Shown here: positions 17,496 to 26,472 of the stretch, one piece after another
Layout: every line of letters begins with the position of its first letter
Numbering within the stretch: the stretch's first letter is position 1
DNA from: Novosphingobium sp. 28-62-57
GTDB taxonomy: Bacteria > Pseudomonadota > Alphaproteobacteria > Sphingomonadales > Sphingomonadaceae
DNA length: 64,000 nt
NCBI GenBank assembly: GCA_002256985.1
Contig: NCGO01000003.1
Span: forward strand, 124,001-188,000
Direction of reading: 5' to 3'
Notes under the pieces: generated by a model
The model's database searches: none
Told to the model about the DNA's origin: nothing
Seen by the model: the letters and a program-made list of their open reading frames with translations, nothing else
Made by a program: the position numbers and the translations under genes

Positions 17496-18083
17496 TTACG
17501 AAACCGGCTTGCCCGCGCGCGCTGCGGCGCTTTCCAGCGTTTCGTTGAAGGTATAGCTCAGCGTAATCTCTGCAATGTCCTTTGCCGCCGGATCATCGAG
17601 GATCGCCGGATCCACGTAATAGATCACCGGCATCGGGATTTCCTGCCCCGGCTGCAGCGTCTGTTCGGTAAAGCAGAAGCACTGGATCTTGTTAAAGTAC
17701 TTGCCCGCCTGTTCGGGCGAAACGTTGAAGATCGCCGTGCCCGTCACCGCCTGACCAGAAAGGTTGCGCGCCTGATACCGCGCCATCTGGCGCTGCCCGA
17801 TGCGCACCTCTTGCTTGACCTGCATGGCCTTGAATTCCCAAGGCATGTCGCGCGCCACGTTGGCATCAAAGCGCACCGTGACAGACTTGCCCGCGATCTT
17901 CACGCCTGCCGCCGTGGTCGCATCGGCGCGCTGCGTGGTGCCGCCATAGCCGGTCACCTGACAGAACAATTGATAGAGCGGCACCGAGGCATAGCCCAAT
18001 CCAAGCATGGCCAGTGCCCCGCCCGCTGCCAGCATACCAACCTTGCGGTTCTTGGCAGAATTGGGAACAACGGTGGTTGCCAT
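17496..18083 (-). CDS. ctaG: Cytochrome c oxidase assembly protein CtaG (Cox11 type)
   Basis: This 195-residue protein has a single N-terminal membrane helix (about residues 17-36) and a periplasmic Ig-like domain with the copper motif FNKIQCFCFTEQ near residue 140, as in Cox11. It delivers copper to CuB of subunit I. ATG at 18083 is one base from the stop of the small upstream gene. Neighbours ctaB and ctaE confirm the context. Confidence 0.96.
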   Translation of the reverse strand: MATTVVPNSAKNRKVGMLAAGGALAMLGLGYASVPLYQLFCQVTGYGGTTQRADATTAAGVKIAGKSVTVRFDANVARDMPWEFKAMQVKQEVRIGQRQMARYQARNLSGQAVTGTAIFNVSPEQAGKYFNKIQCFCFTEQTLQPGQEIPMPVIYYVDPAILDDPAAKDIAEITLSYTFNETLESAAARAGKPVS

Positions 18084-18084
18084 G

Positions 18085-18270
18085 TCAGTTGGCTCCTTCG
18101 ATCTGCGCCGCAATCTTCACGATCGAAATCGCAAAGAACAGCACTGCCAGCGATCCCAGCACGATACCCAGAACCTTGTTCCGCCCGCGTTGCCGCGCGC
18201 GATAGAGATCGGATTGCGCTTTTGACAGGTGCTCGGGCTGCGGCGTTTCAAACTTGCTCGGTTCGTTCAT
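18085..18270 (-). CDS. Small single-helix membrane protein of the cta operon
   Basis: This 61-residue protein has a polar N-terminus with an RARQRGRNK basic patch, followed by one hydrophobic helix (about residues 33-53). Its start overlaps the ctaB stop and its stop is one base from the ctaG start, so it is firmly in the operon. Short proteins at this position (sometimes called CoxF) are known in other alphaproteobacteria but are poorly characterised. An assembly or regulatory role is inference. Confidence 0.8.
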   Translation of the reverse strand: MNEPSKFETPQPEHLSKAQSDLYRARQRGRNKVLGIVLGSLAVLFFAISIVKIAAQIEGAN

Positions 18271-19196
18271 TATTGCCAGCCTTGCACCGTGGCGAGCCGG
18301 TCAAACGCCAGCATGCCGAAAAGCACGAAAAGATAGAGGATCGAATACCCAAACAACCGCTTTTCCGGCAGCATCTTATCATCCGGTCCGGTATCCCGCA
18401 TCCCGACTTTGGCCGATAGCGCCACGAAGATCAGGCCGAGAACCAAGGCTGACATACCATAGACCCAGCCCGTTCCGCCTATGAACCAAGGGGCCAATGT
18501 CACCGGGAGCAGCAGGACGGCATAGATCAGAATCTGCCGCCGGGTGGACTTTTCCCCGGCCACCACCGGCATCATCGGAATACCGACCTTCGCGTAATCA
18601 ATCTGCACAAACAGCGCGAGCGCCCAGAAGTGCGGCGGCGTCCACATGAAGATGATCAGGAACAACAGCACCGGCATCAGCGTGATGTCACCCGTTACCG
18701 CCACCCAGCCGATCAGCGGCGGAAACGCGCCTGCACCACCGCCGATGACGATGTTCTGCGGCGTGCGTGGCTTGAGCCAGACGGTGTAGATCCACGCGTA
18801 GTAGAAGATCGAAAAGGCCAGAATGGCCGCCGAGAGCCAGTTCACGGCAAGGCCCATTACCACGACCGAAGCGCCCGAAAGCATGAAGCCGAAATCGCGG
18901 GCCGATGTGCGGTCCATCCGGCCAGACGGCAGCGGGCGGGCCGAGGTGCGCTTCATCCCGGCGTCAAGATCGGCCTCCCACCACATATTGAGCGCAGCGG
19001 CCCCGCCAGCGCCCACCGCGATGCACAGGATCGCGGTAAAGGCGATGACCGGATGGATGGTCCCCGGCGCGGCCAGCAGGCCGCACAAGCCGCTGAAAAT
19101 GACCAGCGTCATCACGCGTGGCTTGGTCAGCGCGAAGAAATCGCGCCACTCTGCGGGCAGGGCCACGCTCGAACGAAGGGGTGTTGCAGAATCCAT
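18270..19196 (-). CDS. ctaB: Protoheme IX farnesyltransferase (haem O synthase)
   Basis: This 308-residue UbiA-superfamily prenyltransferase converts haem b to haem o. The motif [15 protein letters not shown] lies near the N-terminus and [20 protein letters not shown] at about residue 89 holds the Asp-rich prenyl site; [11 protein letters not shown] is near 191. It starts at ATG 19196, 165 bases after the ctaD stop, with a terminator-like hairpin in the gap. Confidence 0.97.
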   Translation of the reverse strand: MDSATPLRSSVALPAEWRDFFALTKPRVMTLVIFSGLCGLLAAPGTIHPVIAFTAILCIAVGAGGAAALNMWWEADLDAGMKRTSARPLPSGRMDRTSARDFGFMLSGASVVVMGLAVNWLSAAILAFSIFYYAWIYTVWLKPRTPQNIVIGGGAGAFPPLIGWVAVTGDITLMPVLLFLIIFMWTPPHFWALALFVQIDYAKVGIPMMPVVAGEKSTRRQILIYAVLLLPVTLAPWFIGGTGWVYGMSALVLGLIFVALSAKVGMRDTGPDDKMLPEKRLFGYSILYLFVLFGMLAFDRLATVQGWQ

Positions 19197-19300
19197 GATT
19201 GGCCGCGCCTATACGCTCGCTTGACGTTCAAGGAAAGCGAAAGGGGACGAGCCGAGCCAACACCCAAAAGGGCTGTTCATCGGGCAAAGCACCAGCAACG

Positions 19301-19335
19301 AAAAAGGCCCCCGGATCGCTCCGGAGGCCCTTTCG
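19301..19335 (-). terminator. Rho-independent terminator between ctaD and ctaB
   Basis: GGCCCCCGG (19306-19314) and CCGGAGGCC (19321-19329) form a 9-bp stem with one G-T/A-C imperfection. On the minus strand the stem runs into TTTTT (19301-19305). It lies about 30 bases past the ctaD stop and so separates ctaCD from the downstream cta genes. Confidence 0.75.
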
Positions 19336-19361
19336 TTTCAGCCTTCAGGCCGACCGCTTGC

Positions 19362-21053
19362 TCAGTGTGCGTGAGCCGCGTCGTCGATCACCGGCAGGGT
19401 TTCGAACTGGTGGAACGGCGGCGGCGAGGACAGGGTCCACTCCAGCGTCGTTGCGCCTTCACCCCAATAGTTGGCTTCGGCCTTCTTGCCCGCGAGGAAC
19501 GCGTAGGCGATGTTGATGAAGAAGATCACCATCGAACCTGCCATGATCACATAACCGAGCGATGCGATCTCGTTCCAGTAGGTGTAGGCCACCGCATAGT
19601 CAGGATAACGACGCGGCATGCCCTGAACGCCCAGGAAGTGCATCGGGAAGAAGATCAGGTTCACGCCGATGAAGAACACCACGAACTGCAGGTGGCTGAG
19701 AAACTCGGAGTGCATCCGGCCGCTCATCTTCGGGAACCAGTAGAAGAACCCGGCAAAGAGCGAGGTCACAGCGCCCAGCGACAGCACGTAGTGGAAGTGT
19801 GCAACCACGTAGTACGTGTCATGCAGGTTGTCGTCCACGCCGCCATTGGCCAGCACAACGCCGGTCACGCCGCCCACGGTGAACAGGAAGATGAAGCCCA
19901 GCGCCCAGATCATCGGCGACTTGAATTCAAGGCTGCCGCCCCACATCGTCGCGATCCACGAAAAGATCTTGATGCCGGTCGGCACCGCGATCACCATCGT
20001 TGCGGCAGTGAAGTACATCTTGGTGTTTACGTCGAGGCCGGTGGTGTACATGTGGTGTGCCCACACAATGAAACCGACCACGCCGATGGCAACCATCGCG
20101 TAAGCCATGCCGAGGTAGCCGAACACCGGCTTCTTCGAGAAGGTCGAGATGATCTGGCTGATGATGCCGAAGCCCGGCAGGATCATGATGTACACTTCGG
20201 GGTGGCCGAAGAACCAGAACAGGTGCTGATAGAGAACGGGGTCACCGCCGCCAGCAGGATCAAAGAAGGTCGTGCCAAAGTTGCGGTCGGTCAGCAGCAT
20301 GGTGATGGCAGCAGCCAGCACCGGCAGCGCCAGCAGCAGCAGGAACGCGGTAACCAGCACCGACCACACGAACAGCGGCATCTTGTGCAAGGTCATCCCC
20401 GGCGCGCGCATGTTCAAAATGGTGGTGATGAAGTTGATCGCACCCAGGATCGAGCCTGCGCCCGAAAGGTGGAGCGAGAAGATCGCAAAGTCGACTGCCG
20501 GACCGACCGAGCCCGAGGTGGAAAGCGGTGCATAGACCGTCCAGCCCGTGCCGGCGCCCTGCCCCGTGCCGCCCGGCATGAAGGCCGAGATCATCAGCGA
20601 CATGAAGCCCACGAACGTCAGCCAGAACGACACGTTGTTCATGCGCGGGAAGGCCATGTCCGGCGCGCCGATCATGATCGGCACGAACCAGTTGCCAAAG
20701 CCGCCGATGATGGCAGGCATGACCATGAAAAACACCATGATCAGGCCGTGCGCCGTGATCAGCACGTTCCACAGGTGGAGCTGCTCGTCAAAGCTGGGGT
20801 TGGCCGTACCCAGCAGCTGCGCGAAATAGCCCAGATACTGGATGCCCGGTTGCGCCAGTTCGGCGCGCATCATGCCGGAAACGGCGCCACCGATGATCCC
20901 CGCGAAAATCGCGAAGATCAGGTACAGCGTGCCGATGTCCTTGTGGTTGGTGGACATGAACCAGCGGGCAAAGAATGCCGGCTTGTGATCATGATCGTGG
21001 TCGTGCGCATGATCATGCGCATCAAAACCTTCGTTTGCGGGAATGGTAGCCAT
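19362..21053 (-). CDS. ctaD: Cytochrome c oxidase subunit I
   Basis: This 563-residue haem-copper oxidase core subunit has twelve predicted helices. Haem and copper ligands are visible in [29 protein letters not shown] (CuB His with cross-linked Tyr), [10 protein letters not shown] and [12 protein letters not shown]. The N-terminus is unusually His/Asp-rich ([11 protein letters not shown]). ATG at 21053 is chosen; a TTG at 21062 would add three residues. It follows ctaC by 30 bases. Confidence 0.98.
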   Translation of the reverse strand: MATIPANEGFDAHDHAHDHDHDHKPAFFARWFMSTNHKDIGTLYLIFAIFAGIIGGAVSGMMRAELAQPGIQYLGYFAQLLGTANPSFDEQLHLWNVLITAHGLIMVFFMVMPAIIGGFGNWFVPIMIGAPDMAFPRMNNVSFWLTFVGFMSLMISAFMPGGTGQGAGTGWTVYAPLSTSGSVGPAVDFAIFSLHLSGAGSILGAINFITTILNMRAPGMTLHKMPLFVWSVLVTAFLLLLALPVLAAAITMLLTDRNFGTTFFDPAGGGDPVLYQHLFWFFGHPEVYIMILPGFGIISQIISTFSKKPVFGYLGMAYAMVAIGVVGFIVWAHHMYTTGLDVNTKMYFTAATMVIAVPTGIKIFSWIATMWGGSLEFKSPMIWALGFIFLFTVGGVTGVVLANGGVDDNLHDTYYVVAHFHYVLSLGAVTSLFAGFFYWFPKMSGRMHSEFLSHLQFVVFFIGVNLIFFPMHFLGVQGMPRRYPDYAVAYTYWNEIASLGYVIMAGSMVIFFINIAYAFLAGKKAEANYWGEGATTLEWTLSSPPPFHQFETLPVIDDAAHAH

Positions 21054-21083
21054 ATCGCTCAAACCTTGTCCATAAACGTCGCG

Positions 21084-22109
21084 TCAGGCGGCCGGAGCCG
21101 CGGGGGCTGCAGCCGCTTCAGTGGCCTCGCCCACGGTGCCGCCCGGCTGAGTCTTCACCCAGGCTTCGAACTTGTCGCGCGGCAGAGCTTCCACCGCGAT
21201 CGGCATGTACCCGTGACGGGCGCCGCACAGTTCAGAGCACTGGCCGTAATACACGCCCGGCTCCTTGATCATCAGCACCTTCTCGTTGATCCGGCCGGGC
21301 ACTGCGTCCAGCTTGAACCACAGCGAAGGCACGGCAAAGGCGTGGATCACGTCCGAACCGATGGTCTGGATACGGATCGGCTCACCTGCGGGGACGACCA
21401 TGCGGTTGTCCACAGCCAGCTGACCCGGCTCACCACGCTTGAGCGCGTCTGCATCCGACAGCATATTCGAAATGACTTCGAAACCGCCGTTATCGGGATA
21501 AGTATAACCCCAGTACCACTGATAGCCCGTCACCTTCACGGTCACCGCACCCTTGGGTGCAGGATCATACTGGTGAGCGAGCAGGCGGATCGACGGAACC
21601 GCGATCACCACCAGAATCAGCACCGGCACCAGCGTCCACACCACTTCGATCAGGGTGTTATGGCTGGTCTTCGAAGCGACCGGATTGGCGCGCTTGTTGA
21701 ACTTGGCCACGACCACGACCAGCAGGATCAGCACCAGCAACGAGATCGCCACGATCACCGGCATCAGGATCACATCGTGCATCCACAATGCTTCTTCACC
21801 GGTCGGGGAGTACTGGTCCTGGAAGGTCCAGCCCTTGTCCACCGGCATGCCCTTGCCCGGAGTCGGCGCCATCGGCGTGTAGGAACCGGCATCAACCGGC
21901 GCGGCCTCGGCCGCCACAGCGGCAGGAGCGCCCGCATCGGTCGCAACCGGCGCAGTTGCTGCAGGAGCAGCGGCCACTGGTGCAGTTGGTGCCACAGGCG
22001 CTGCAGCCATAGCGTTTGTCCCGAAAATCAGCGCAGCAGCAACGCCAAAGGTCCGGCCAAAAGTCCGGAAAGCTGTGCCCGCGTGGCGGGCAGTATCGGC
22101 AAGACTCAT
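21084..22109 (-). CDS. ctaC: Cytochrome c oxidase subunit II
   Basis: This 341-residue subunit has a signal peptide, then an Ala/Pro-rich segment (about residues 35-75), two membrane helices, and the cupredoxin domain with the CuA site GQCSELCGARHGYMPI (Cys-x3-Cys-x3-His-x2-Met). The Ala/Pro stretch is longer than usual, probably a flexible periplasmic linker. ATG 22109 is used; a TTG two codons earlier is possible. It is the first gene of the cta locus; the 266-base gap to pyrE carries its promoter. Confidence 0.97.
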   Translation of the reverse strand: MSLADTARHAGTAFRTFGRTFGVAAALIFGTNAMAAAPVAPTAPVAAAPAATAPVATDAGAPAAVAAEAAPVDAGSYTPMAPTPGKGMPVDKGWTFQDQYSPTGEEALWMHDVILMPVIVAISLLVLILLVVVVAKFNKRANPVASKTSHNTLIEVVWTLVPVLILVVIAVPSIRLLAHQYDPAPKGAVTVKVTGYQWYWGYTYPDNGGFEVISNMLSDADALKRGEPGQLAVDNRMVVPAGEPIRIQTIGSDVIHAFAVPSLWFKLDAVPGRINEKVLMIKEPGVYYGQCSELCGARHGYMPIAVEALPRDKFEAWVKTQPGGTVGEATEAAAAPAAPAA

Positions 22110-22360
22110 CGTCAAAGTTTCCGCTTTTTACCTGTTTGCGCGCGTGTTGCGCTGCATCAGAAAGGCGCGTCTGCACCTTCCCTACGTCCCTCGAACCGAC
22201 CGGCCTATACGCGCGCTTGTGCCAAGCCTCAAGCGCCGGAGTGCATATTTTTCAACGCCTCCCCACACCCCTTCGGGCAATGCGGCAATGCATTGAAATA
22301 GAGGTGCGGAAAAGGGTTGCCCGCAAGCCAGCCAGCGCCCATTTGCAAGGCTCCAAATGA

Positions 22361-22370
22361 CCTGATCAGG
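22361..22370. promoter_or_regulatory. 10-bp palindrome just before pyrE
   Basis: CCTGATCAGG is a perfect palindrome ending 5 bases before the pyrE ATG. It replaces the place where a Shine-Dalgarno would lie. It may be a protein site or chance; no partner is known. Confidence 0.25.
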
Positions 22371-22375
22371 CTGTC

Positions 22376-22963
22376 ATGATGCTCGAAGACGAGATCCTTT
22401 CCGAATTCCGCTCCAGTCAGGCCTTGCTCGAGGGGCACTTTCTGCTCTCATCCGGGCGGCACAGCGCGCACTATCTGCAATGCGCGCGAGTCTTGATGGA
22501 CCCGATGCGCGCCTCACGCCTTGCCACCGCCATCGCGCAGAAGATTCCGCGAGAGTTGCGGCAGACCATTCAGAAGGTCATTTCCCCGGCCATGGGCGGG
22601 GTCATCATCGGCCACGAAATGGGCCGCGCGCTGGGCGTAGAGGCGATGTTCGTCGAACGCCCCACCGGCACATTCGAACTGCGCCGCGGCTTTTCGCTCA
22701 ACTCGGGCGAAAAAGTGCTGATGGTTGAAGACGTTGTTACCACCGGCCTGTCCAGCCGAGAAGCCATCAAAGCTATCGAAGAGGCAGGCGGCGAAGTCAT
22801 CGCTGCGGCCGCGCTGGTTGACCGCTCTGCCGGCAGCGTCGACCTTGGCGTGCCGTTCTTCCCGCTCGTCGCGCTGAATTTCCCGACATACGCGCCAGAC
22901 GAGCTTCCCCCTGAACTCGCCGCGAGCGAAGCGATCAAGCCTGGCAGCCGAGCGAGCAGCTGA
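22376..22963 (+). CDS. pyrE: Orotate phosphoribosyltransferase
   Basis: This 195-residue type I PRTase makes OMP from orotate and PRPP. The PRPP-binding motif is VLMVEDVVTTGLSSREAI near residue 113, and the N-terminal EGHFLLSSGRHSAHYLQ is the orotate-site loop. Two ATGs in a row (22376, 22379) are possible starts. It is the first gene of a plus-strand run and is divergent from ctaC. pyrC is elsewhere in the window, so the pyrimidine genes are scattered. Confidence 0.96.
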   Translation: MMLEDEILSEFRSSQALLEGHFLLSSGRHSAHYLQCARVLMDPMRASRLATAIAQKIPRELRQTIQKVISPAMGGVIIGHEMGRALGVEAMFVERPTGTFELRRGFSLNSGEKVLMVEDVVTTGLSSREAIKAIEEAGGEVIAAAALVDRSAGSVDLGVPFFPLVALNFPTYAPDELPPELAASEAIKPGSRASS

Positions 22964-22965
22964 CC

Positions 22966-24135
22966 GTGCGCTTGATCAGCATGCGGCATGCAATACCATC
23001 CATTGCATTACCATCCATTGCATTCGCCATGGCACTTGCCACCCAAGATGTGGCACCGGCCTTGGCATCGCCCGCCGTGGTGCCTGCGCAGGCTGCGCCT
23101 GGTCCAAGCGAAGCACGCATCAGCGAAATAGCGCGATTAACCGATTTTGCAGGGACGATCATGATCGCGCGGGGCGACAAGATCGTCTTCGAACAAGCGT
23201 TTGGCACAGTCTCACCTTCTGGCACTGCGCCGCACAAGCTGGGCGCAGTCTGGCGCTGGGCATCGGTCACAAAGCAGATCACCGCGACCATTGCCATGCA
23301 GGAAGTCTCAGCCGGGCGGCTTGATCTTGATGCGCCAATCACGCGCTACCTGCCCGACAGCAAGGCCCCCTTTGCCAGCCGCATCACTTCGCGAATGCTG
23401 ATGCAGCACGTCTCCGGGCTGCCGCGCATGGAAGAAGGCCCCAGCGGCAAAGACGATTGGTCCACCTTCTATACGGTCGCACCCGGCAGCCCTGAAACCG
23501 GGCGCAATTGGTGCGAAGGACCGACCACCCGTGAACCCCTGACCGAGTTCTTTTATGGGGACTGCGATTTCATAATGATGGCTGCGGTGATCGAGGCCAC
23601 AAGCGGCAAACCATACGCCGCCTTGGTCGCCGAACGCATTGCAAAGCCGCTCGGTCTCACCAGCGTCGGCCTTTTCCCGCGCTCCGGGCCGACGGTAACG
23701 GGCTATGCCGAGGGTAAGCCCGAATCTTCGGCATTCCGTCTGGAAAACTTTGGCGCGGCAGGCGCGCTTTATGGAACGACGCACGATCTGCTTGCCTTTG
23801 ATCGCGCGCTGATGACGGGCAAACTGCTGCCCGAAGCGCAGCGCAGCGTGATGTGGGACGGCAAGGCCGAATATGGGTATGCTGCACTGGGCCAGTGGTC
23901 GTTCAGCGTGCCCCTCAAGGATTGCGGTGCCAAGCCTGTGCGGATCGTCGAAAGGCGTGGCTTCATTGGCGGCGTGGTGCTGCGCAATATCATCCTGCCC
24001 GATTTGGACACGGTGATCATCATGACATCAAACCGAGCAGAGGATGAAGCTGCCTTTGGCGAGATCTGGCAACAGGCAGGCATAACCCATGATGTTATGC
24101 ACGCGACCTTGTGCGCAACAGGAACCCCGCTGTGA
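22966..24135 (+). CDS. Secreted serine hydrolase, class C beta-lactamase-like
   Basis: This 389-residue protein has an N-terminal signal peptide and a beta-lactamase/transpeptidase-like fold. The catalytic SxxK is SVTK (Ser100-Lys103). The second motif, normally YSN or YxN, reads YGD at 197-199, and HVSGLP near 148 is typical of the family. The gene begins with GTG 22966 two bases after pyrE or with ATG 22981. Its stop overlaps the pdxJ start (GTGA), so it is coupled to cytosolic biosynthesis genes. The signal peptide contains a 15-bp tandem duplication. Substrate (peptide, ester or beta-lactam) is not predictable. Confidence 0.85.
   Translation: MRLISMRHAIPSIALPSIAFAMALATQDVAPALASPAVVPAQAAPGPSEARISEIARLTDFAGTIMIARGDKIVFEQAFGTVSPSGTAPHKLGAVWRWASVTKQITATIAMQEVSAGRLDLDAPITRYLPDSKAPFASRITSRMLMQHVSGLPRMEEGPSGKDDWSTFYTVAPGSPETGRNWCEGPTTREPLTEFFYGDCDFIMMAAVIEATSGKPYAALVAERIAKPLGLTSVGLFPRSGPTVTGYAEGKPESSAFRLENFGAAGALYGTTHDLLAFDRALMTGKLLPEAQRSVMWDGKAEYGYAALGQWSFSVPLKDCGAKPVRIVERRGFIGGVVLRNIILPDLDTVIIMTSNRAEDEAAFGEIWQQAGITHDVMHATLCATGTPL
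22995..23024 (+). repeat. 15-bp tandem duplication in the signal-peptide region
   Basis: ACCATCCATTGCATT occurs twice head to tail (22995-23009 and 23010-23024), coding for the repeated PSIA(L/F) in the hydrophobic core of the serine hydrolase signal peptide. Confidence 0.9.
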
Positions 24136-24887
24136 CCCAACACTCTGACCGTCGCCCCTTGCGTCTGGGCGTCAACATCGATCATGTCGCCACGATCCGC
24201 AACGCGCGCGGCGGAGACCATCCCGATCCGGTGCGGGCGGCTGAAATCGTCGCGAGCGTGGGCGGCGATGGCATCACCGCCCACTTGCGTGAAGACCGTC
24301 GCCATATCCGCGACGAAGACTTGGCGCGCATCCAGCAGGCCACCAACCTGCCGCTGAACCTTGAAATGGCGGCGACTCCGGAAATGCTCGCCATCGCGCT
24401 GCGTCACAAACCGCATGCCGCCTGCATTGTGCCCGAAAAGCGCGAGGAGCGCACGACCGAAGGCGGTCTGGACGCCGCCGGAATGCACAACACCCTCGCC
24501 CCGATTGCCGAGGAATTGCGCGCTGCAGGCATCCGCGTCTCGCTGTTCATCGAGGCTGACGAGCGCCAGCTTGACGCGGCGCTGCGCCTTGGCGCGCCGG
24601 TGGTAGAATTCCACACCGGCGAATATGCCCATGCCTTTGCCGATAATGATATGGCCAAAGTCGAGCGCGAATTGCGCCGGATCAGCGATATGGCCGCACT
24701 CGCCGCCAAAAACGGGATCGAGCCGCACGCAGGCCACGGCCTCACCTTCGAGAACGTCCAGCCCATCGCCGCCATCCCGCAGATCGCCGAACTCAATATC
24801 GGGCACTATCTGATCGGCGAGGCGGTGTTTGTCGGTCTCGAAAACGCGATCCGCCGGATGCGCGGTCTGATGGACGAAGCGCGGTGA
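24132..24887 (+). CDS. pdxJ: Pyridoxine 5'-phosphate synthase
   Basis: This 251-residue TIM-barrel enzyme condenses 1-deoxyxylulose 5-phosphate with 3-amino-2-oxopropyl phosphate. Signatures are [17 protein letters not shown] at the N-terminus, [16 protein letters not shown] (active-site loop) and [11 protein letters not shown] near residue 205. The start is GTG at 24132, in a 4-base GTGA overlap with the hydrolase stop; an upstream GTG at 24111 lacks family similarity. It precedes acpS, as in many proteobacteria. Confidence 0.96.
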   Translation: MTQHSDRRPLRLGVNIDHVATIRNARGGDHPDPVRAAEIVASVGGDGITAHLREDRRHIRDEDLARIQQATNLPLNLEMAATPEMLAIALRHKPHAACIVPEKREERTTEGGLDAAGMHNTLAPIAEELRAAGIRVSLFIEADERQLDAALRLGAPVVEFHTGEYAHAFADNDMAKVERELRRISDMAALAAKNGIEPHAGHGLTFENVQPIAAIPQIAELNIGHYLIGEAVFVGLENAIRRMRGLMDEAR

Positions 24888-24898
24888 CGACGGCTCAA

Positions 24899-25087
24899 TT
24901 CCTCCCCGGCACGGGGAGGGGGACCACCGAAGGTGGTGGAGGGGCACGCGCCGCCACTCCCCACATGGCCGCCCGCACGCCCCCTATCCCAGTTCCCGGT
25001 CAGGTCTCCGACACGGCAAATTCTCGCGTCTACGTTGGTGCCCCTCCACCATCCTGCGGATGGTCCCCCTCCCCGGTCCGGGGAGGA
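24899..25087. repeat. Long palindromic repeat family A, copy 1 (pdxJ-acpS)
   Basis: The left arm (about 24899-24947) has CCTCCCC.. GGGGAGGGGGACCACC.. GGTGGTGGAGGGGCAC. The right arm (25038-25087) is its imperfect inverse and ends GGGGAGGA. About 90 unrelated bases lie between. It fills the pdxJ-acpS gap. Copies 2 and 3 are at 34601-34733 and 42654-42785. Confidence 0.85.
25080..25087 (+). promoter_or_regulatory. Repeat-derived ribosome binding site of acpS
   Basis: GGGGAGGA, the outer end of the family A repeat, is 5 bases before the acpS ATG (25093) and is a strong anti-16S match. The repeat therefore supplies the Shine-Dalgarno. Confidence 0.75.
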
Positions 25088-25092
25088 TTGGC

Positions 25093-25509
25093 ATGATCAT
25101 CGCCATCGGCTCTGACCTGTGCAACATCGAGCGTATCCAGAACTCGCTCGACCGTTTCGGTGACCGCTTCATCAACCGGGTCTTCACCGATGTGGAAAAG
25201 GCCAAGGCCGCGCGCCGCCCCTACACGATAGCCGGAACGCTGGCGAAGCGCTTTGCCGCCAAGGAGGCTTTTTCCAAGGCCGTCGGCACCGGGTTCAAGG
25301 CGGGCGTGTTTATGAAGGACATCGGCGTGGTCAACGCCCCGTCCGGCGCGCCAACATTAGCGCTGACCGGCGGGGCTGCAGCCCGGCTTGCCGCGATCAC
25401 GCCCGAAGGTTACGAAGCTGTCGTCCACCTGACCCTGACCGACGATCACCCTTGGGCGCAGGCCTTTGTCGTGATCGAAGCTCGCCCCGTTCTCGGCCCC
25501 CTTTCCTGA
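25093..25509 (+). CDS. acpS: Holo-[acyl-carrier-protein] synthase
   Basis: The 138-residue phosphopantetheinyl transferase activates acyl carrier protein with CoA. The Mg-binding Asp8 is in [15 protein letters not shown], and the second motif [17 protein letters not shown] is near residue 54. ATG 25093 follows a strong GGGGAGGA derived from a repeat. lepB follows after 12 bases. Confidence 0.96.
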   Translation: MIIAIGSDLCNIERIQNSLDRFGDRFINRVFTDVEKAKAARRPYTIAGTLAKRFAAKEAFSKAVGTGFKAGVFMKDIGVVNAPSGAPTLALTGGAAARLAAITPEGYEAVVHLTLTDDHPWAQAFVVIEARPVLGPLS

Positions 25510-25521
25510 AACGCCCGCTGC

Positions 25522-26466
25522 TTGACCGACCAGACTTCTCACGATCCGGCCACCGGCCAGGTGCCGATAGAGCCGCTCTCCCCGCCCCCGCCGCCGCCCG
25601 AAAGCGGCGTGGACTGGTGGGCGGAGATTCGCGGCCTTGCGCTGATGCTGCTGGCCGTGGTCGTGTTCCACAGCTTCATTGCCAAGCCGTTCTACATTCC
25701 GTCGATCTCGATGATGCCCAATCTGCTGGTGGGGGATCGGTTGATCGTATCGAAATATCCCTACGGTTGGTCGTGGGTTTCGGCCTCGTTCCATGTGCTG
25801 CCGCGCGGAACCTCGCGCGTGTTGCCCAGTACGCCGGAATATGGCGATATCGTGATCGCCGTGCCGCCAGATCGGGACGAGGATTACATCAAGCGCGTGG
25901 TCGCCCTGCCCGGTGATCGGATCGCCGTTATTCATGGCCAGATCATTCTGAACGGCAAACTGGTGCCGCAACAGGCCGAACCGCCGGTGCAGATTCCGGT
26001 CGATCCGCAGCTCTCATGCGACGGCGCACCGTGTTACGACATGTTTGAACGCTTCCGAACACGCCTTGCGAACGGCCGCGAAGTCTATGAATTGCCTGCC
26101 TTTCGCGAGACCCTGCCCAATGGGGCCAGCTATGTGGTGATCGATCACATGGACCAGATGCTCGACAACTATCCCGCAACGCTGGTGCCCCCCGGCCACG
26201 TGTTCCTGATGGGCGATAACCGCGATCATTCGGCTGACAGCCGCGCCCCTGTCGAAGAGCGCGGTTTGGGCGGGCCGGTGCCGCTGGCCAATGTTGGCGG
26301 GCGGGCTGAATTCGTCACCTTCTCGCTCGATGGCAGCGAAGCGCTCAATCCGCTGACATGGTGGTCATCCTTGCGCGATGGCCGCGCGTGGACCAGACTG
26401 CGGCCCGAGATACGTCGGCAGCCTGCTTCGGCTCCCGCTTTGGAAAGGGCGCAGAATCAGCGCTGA
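25522..26466 (+). CDS. lepB: Signal peptidase I
   Basis: This 314-residue inner-membrane protease removes signal peptides. A Pro-rich N-terminus (six prolines near residue 21) precedes one membrane helix (about residues 36-52). The catalytic Ser63 is in SISMMPN, the general-base Lys124 in DYIKRVVALPGDRI, and box E in GDNRDHSADSR. The start is TTG at 25522; the first in-frame ATG lies inside the helix, so TTG is favoured. It lies 12 bases after acpS and 6 before the next gene. Confidence 0.95.
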   Translation: MTDQTSHDPATGQVPIEPLSPPPPPPESGVDWWAEIRGLALMLLAVVVFHSFIAKPFYIPSISMMPNLLVGDRLIVSKYPYGWSWVSASFHVLPRGTSRVLPSTPEYGDIVIAVPPDRDEDYIKRVVALPGDRIAVIHGQIILNGKLVPQQAEPPVQIPVDPQLSCDGAPCYDMFERFRTRLANGREVYELPAFRETLPNGASYVVIDHMDQMLDNYPATLVPPGHVFLMGDNRDHSADSRAPVEERGLGGPVPLANVGGRAEFVTFSLDGSEALNPLTWWSSLRDGRAWTRLRPEIRRQPASAPALERAQNQR

Positions 26467-26472
26467 TCCCTT

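Noticed and set aside
18630..22301. 1223-residue plus-strand open frame opposite ctaB-ctaD-ctaC
   Set aside because: It lies antisense to clear oxidase genes, is His/Arg-rich with no domain, and is an effect of high third-position GC.
24948..25037. Small gene inside the centre of repeat copy A1
   Set aside because: The 90-base centre has no start with a ribosome site and no protein similarity.
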